From the NCBI GenBank assembly GCA_037140715.1, contig JBAXDX010000059.1:1-17818 (forward strand): a DNA stretch of 17,818 nucleotides. Direction: 5' to 3'. Origin of the DNA: JAUZPB01 sp037140715. Lineage in GTDB: Bacteria > Bacteroidota > Ignavibacteria > Ignavibacteriales > SURF-24. This document shows positions 15,259 to 17,818 of this stretch, in pieces. A model generated the notes under the pieces. It was not told where the DNA came from and did no database searches. It saw nothing but the letters and a program-made list of their open reading frames with translations. The first letter of the stretch is position 1; each line of letters begins with the position of its first letter. Position numbers and translations under genes: made by a program.

Positions 15259-16200
15259 ATGAACATGGCAGAACCAGAGATAAAATTCAAGGACGGTTCG
15301 TCTCTAACGGCAGACCCCGCCCGTACTATACTTAATTACATGAAAATGATGAGAATAGAGCAATGGATTAAAAATCTCTTTGTCTTTGTGCCTCTTATAT
15401 TTTCCCGTCATTTGTTTGACATGCCTTTCCTTTTTCAGGTAATAGAAGGTTTTATTGCTTTCTGTCTGACTTCAGGCGCGGTATATATTATGAATGACCT
15501 GATTGATATTAAATCCGATATGCTTCATCCGGTGAAAAGATTTCGTCCGATTGCAAGCGGAGCTGTTTCAAAAGGAAAAGCAGTTACTTCGCTGGTTATT
15601 CTGGTTCTTGGCGTATTATTATTAATGTCGCAGCTTAATATTAAGTTTAACCTGGTTTTGTTAAGTTATGTGGCAATTAATATTTGCTACAGCTTTTACC
15701 TGAAACATATTGTAATTGTTGATATTATGAGCATCGCCGCGGGGTTTATGCTCAGAGTGCTTGCCGGAGGCTTTGTAATATCAGTTTATATTTCAAGCTG
15801 GCTTATTCTTACCACATTATTTGTTTCGCTTTTTCTTGCGGTTATGAAGAGGCGCTCGGAACTATCCCTGACTTTAAGCGAAGAAGGGGGAATTACCCGA
15901 AAAGTATTATCTGAATATACGATTAGTTTCACAGATCAGATTGCGACAATATCGGCCTCCGGTGTAATAATCTGTTATGCACTTTATTCTGTTTCTGAAA
16001 GAACGGTTAATTATCTTCATACGGAAAGTCTTGTTTATACAACCGTTTTCGTAGTCTTTGGTATTTTTCGTTTCATGTACCTTGTTTACAGAAAAAGCAA
16101 AGGCGAAAACGCCACCGAAGTAATGATGACCGACTTACCTATGATTATTAATACAATCCTTTATGTTTTAGCCGCAGTTTATATAGTATATTTTAAGTAA
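15259..16200 (+). CDS. UbiA family prenyltransferase, DPPR-synthase-like
   Basis: This 313-residue membrane protein has about eight hydrophobic segments after a polar ~25-residue N-terminus. The first Asp-rich motif is MNDLIDIKSD (NDxxD at 79-83, D87) followed by HPVKRFRPIASG. The second region is YSFYLKHIVIVD (144-155) then AAGFMLRVLAGG. RIEQWIKNLFVFVPL plus these match the decaprenyl-phosphate phosphoribose synthase group (Rv3806c-like), which transfers 5-phosphoribose from PRPP to a polyprenyl phosphate, rather than menaquinone or haem enzymes. No DprE1/DprE2 or phosphatase partner is nearby, so the product's use is unknown. Starts at 15259 and 15265 are both possible; neither has a good Shine-Dalgarno site. 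Confidence 0.85.
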   Translation: MNMAEPEIKFKDGSSLTADPARTILNYMKMMRIEQWIKNLFVFVPLIFSRHLFDMPFLFQVIEGFIAFCLTSGAVYIMNDLIDIKSDMLHPVKRFRPIASGAVSKGKAVTSLVILVLGVLLLMSQLNIKFNLVLLSYVAINICYSFYLKHIVIVDIMSIAAGFMLRVLAGGFVISVYISSWLILTTLFVSLFLAVMKRRSELSLTLSEEGGITRKVLSEYTISFTDQIATISASGVIICYALYSVSERTVNYLHTESLVYTTVFVVFGIFRFMYLVYRKSKGENATEVMMTDLPMIINTILYVLAAVYIVYFK

Positions 16201-16219
16201 TTGAGAGAGTTTATTAAAT

Positions 16220-17449
16220 ATGATTCCCGAACTGATTCTTCTGATAATTATGGTAATAATGAGCGCATTTTTCTCTGCCGCTGAAATATCTTTTGTTGTC
16301 GCCAACAGGCTGAAGTTTGAGATTAAAGCTCGTAAGCAGAATTTTGCGGCAATTACAGCTTCGTATTTTTTCAAAAATACGCAGATTTTCTTTTCCACAA
16401 TCCTGATAAGCATAAATATTGTCCAGATTATTTTTGGTTCGATGTGTGCCTTGTTCTTTGCTTATTATTTCCATTATAACGATTGGACTATTTTAATAAT
16501 CGAAACTTTTGCGCTTTTGATATTTGGCGAATTACTTCCTAAGTACTTTGCCAGAGAAATGGCTGACAGCGTTCTTATGTTTTCCGCTGTTCCGGTGAGA
16601 TTAATTTCCTTTATTCTTTTCCCGATTGTTAAAGTTACTGCACTTGTCTCTGACTTTCTTACTAAAAGTGAAAGCTTAAAAGAGGAGAATATTAACCTTT
16701 TGTTTAACAGAGAGGAAATACAAAATCTCCTTGTTGAAAGCAAAGAAGCCGGAGCGGTTAACAAAAAGGAAACCGATATTCTAACCAGGATGATAGATCT
16801 GGGTGATAAACGGGTTTATGAAGTAATGCGCCCGCGAACCGATATTGCCGGAGTTGAAATTAACTTTACAATTGAGCAGGCGCTTGATACTTTCATTGAG
16901 TCAGGTTATTCCAAACTGCCGGTTTTTGAAGAAAATCTGGATAATATTAAAGGAGTTGTATTTGCGCGTGATTTATTTAACAAGCCGGAAAGTCTGCAAA
17001 GTATAACGCGTAATGTGATATTTGTTCCTGAAACAAAAAAGAGTGCTGAAATGCTTAAAGAATTCTCTAAAAAAAGAATTTCTTTTGCAGTAGTTGTAGA
17101 TGAGTTTGGCGGCACGGCCGGCATTATGACGATGGAAGATATTCTGGAAGAACTCTTAGGTGAAATCCGCGATGAATTTGACACCGATGATGAGATATGT
17201 AAAAAGATTTCCGAAAATAAATATGTTATCGGGGGTAAGACAGAAGTCGGTTATATTAATGGTCTGTTTAATATTGGTATTCCGGAAGGTGATTACACCA
17301 CAATTGGCGGATTTATAACATCTTATTTAGGCAGGATCCCGGTCAAAGGGGAGGAAGTTATTATTAGTTATTTCAAAATCCTGATTATTCGTTCAAATCA
17401 GACCCGTATTGAACTGGTCAAAATTATTCTTGCCGATGATCAGGATTAA
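16220..17449 (+). CDS. CNNM/CBS/CorC-HlyC family membrane protein
   Basis: The 409-residue protein has the standard order: CNNM (DUF21) membrane domain (~1-185, with SAAEISF at 19-25 and GELLPK at 103-108), two CBS domains (~200-325) and a CorC_HlyC domain (~330-405). EVMRPRTDI (201-209) and VVDEFGGTAGIMTMEDILEE-type residues (292-311) are the family hallmarks. Members export or regulate Mg2+/Co2+, and the old haemolysin label does not imply a toxin. GAGAG lies upstream of the ATG. It begins 19 bases after the UbiA gene stop, so the two are probably co-transcribed. The ion cannot be told from sequence. Confidence 0.92.
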   Translation: MIPELILLIIMVIMSAFFSAAEISFVVANRLKFEIKARKQNFAAITASYFFKNTQIFFSTILISINIVQIIFGSMCALFFAYYFHYNDWTILIIETFALLIFGELLPKYFAREMADSVLMFSAVPVRLISFILFPIVKVTALVSDFLTKSESLKEENINLLFNREEIQNLLVESKEAGAVNKKETDILTRMIDLGDKRVYEVMRPRTDIAGVEINFTIEQALDTFIESGYSKLPVFEENLDNIKGVVFARDLFNKPESLQSITRNVIFVPETKKSAEMLKEFSKKRISFAVVVDEFGGTAGIMTMEDILEELLGEIRDEFDTDDEICKKISENKYVIGGKTEVGYINGLFNIGIPEGDYTTIGGFITSYLGRIPVKGEEVIISYFKILIIRSNQTRIELVKIILADDQD

Positions 17450-17457
17450 TCCTGTTG

Positions 17458-17540
17458 GGACAAAGATGCACGTCTGTGCAATGTTGTCAGGTTAAGGTAC
17501 AAAACTTTTATCACACCCTGATTTCATCGGGGCTTTGTCC
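17458..17540 (+). other. Possible structured RNA or dispersed intergenic repeat
   Basis: The gene-free stretch 17450-17818 opens with nested complementary segments. GGACAAAG (17458-17465) pairs with CTTTGTCC (17533-17540). Inside it are TGCAC/GTGCA (17467-17480, four-base loop) and CCCTGAT/ATCGGGG (17516-17532, three-base loop, one wobble) placed directly against the closing stem. CGGGA/TCCCG (17544-17561) follows. The layout is like a three-way junction. The strand is arbitrary, and no known RNA family is recognised. Confidence 0.3.
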
Positions 17541-17620
17541 TGCCGGGATTTCCACTTCCCGCCCGCCCATCGAATAAAACAAAATAAAAATCCATAAGTC
17601 CTGTAATGGCGCAATATGGT

Positions 17621-17682
17621 GTTAACCTTACAGCCCCGTGTGTCAGCGACTGTTGTAAATTTAACGGCTGTATGATGTTAAC
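17621..17682. repeat. Nested inverted repeat in the 3' gene-free region
   Basis: GTTAAC (17621-17626) pairs with GTTAAC (17677-17682), and inside it TACAGCC (17629-17635) pairs with GGCTGTA (17666-17672). Together these give 13 base pairs across a 30-base loop. There is no T-run and no ORF. It may belong to the same element as the structure starting at 17458. Confidence 0.35.
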
Positions 17683-17775
17683 AGACAGCTTAAAACTTCA
17701 GACTTTCCATTTTTGTTATTTTGGATTAAATCTTATCTGTCAAAGTCCCGCGAAATATACTGAAAAAATTGAGAT

Positions 17776-17818
17776 CGACACTAAAAGAGTCGGCGCCGAC
17801 TCTTTTAGTGTCGGCGCC
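17776..17818. repeat. Perfect 38-bp palindrome at the window end
   Basis: Bases 17776-17813 are a perfect palindrome centred on GGCGCC (17792-17797), with 15-base arms GACACTAAAAGAGTC and GACTCTTTTAGTGTC plus one outer C-G pair. A second GGCGCC (17813-17818) closes the window, so the DNA reads as two 21-base half-related units each ending GTCGGCGCC. There is no loop. It could be a protein-binding site, part of an inverted-repeat array, or an assembly or contig-end artefact. Confidence 0.85.

Noticed and set aside
16220..17449. Haemolysin toxin
   Set aside because: The HlyC/CorC name is historical; the CNNM-CBS-CorC layout indicates a divalent-cation membrane protein.
17441..17454. 14-bp palindrome CAGGATTAATCCTG across the stop of the CorC-like gene
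   Set aside because: Loopless, no T-run, and partly fixed by coding sequence; not a terminator.
17511..17570. 19-codon minus-strand ORF beginning MGGREVEIPAGQ
   Set aside because: Too short, no ribosome site, and its bases are better explained by overlapping inverted repeats.
1..17818. CRISPR array, tRNA, rRNA, transposase or phage genes
   Set aside because: No regularly spaced direct repeats, cloverleaf or rRNA sequence, or integrase/transposase motifs were seen on either strand.

Overview
The window looks like a chromosomal housekeeping segment from a low-GC, Gram-negative-type bacterium of the Bacteroidota/Chlorobiota group. Ignavibacteria is my best guess. The reasons are the FN3-like secreted protein, the SpoIID-domain lipoprotein-like protein, the EF-G paralogue and ThyA sequence styles, and Shine-Dalgarno sites (GGAG, GGAGG) in front of several genes. 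No rRNA, tRNA, phage gene or transposase was seen, so the taxonomic assignment is inference.

Layout. Bases 1-286 hold no complete gene, only a start-less open frame that looks coding. A PflX-like radical SAM gene (287-1270) runs on the minus strand, and every other gene is on the plus strand. From 1435 to 3596 come an unknown protein with a very acidic tail, a YitT-family membrane protein and a small secreted FN3-like protein whose promoter appears to give a leaderless mRNA. A tight envelope operon follows with zero-base junctions (3652-6423): SpoIID-domain protein, Maf nucleotide pyrophosphatase, and a flippase-like LPG-synthase-TM family protein. Next are NADP-type isocitrate dehydrogenase and a YtxH/DUF948 pair (YtxGH-like). 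The DUF948 gene has its Shine-Dalgarno site partly inside a GC-rich hairpin. An EF-G paralogue with a TTG start then ends at a clear intrinsic terminator (10898-10935).

The second half is a nucleotide and repair block: HIT hydrolase, thymidylate synthase (thyA), dihydrofolate reductase (folA) and endonuclease-type MutL. ThyA makes dTMP while oxidising methylene-tetrahydrofolate to dihydrofolate, which FolA reduces again. Two directly repeated copies of a 37-bp element bracket thyA, and the upstream copy is one end of a ~192-bp imperfect inverted-repeat element. After mutL come a UbiA-family prenyltransferase resembling decaprenyl-phosphate phosphoribose synthase and a CNNM/CBS/CorC membrane protein.

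The last 369 bases (17450-17818) have no gene but hold several nested inverted repeats and end in a perfect 38-bp palindrome.

I see no convincing new multi-gene system. The features that the genes do not explain are the repeat elements around thyA and folA, the structured gene-free 3' end with its palindrome, the SD-overlapping hairpin, and the leaderless promoter.
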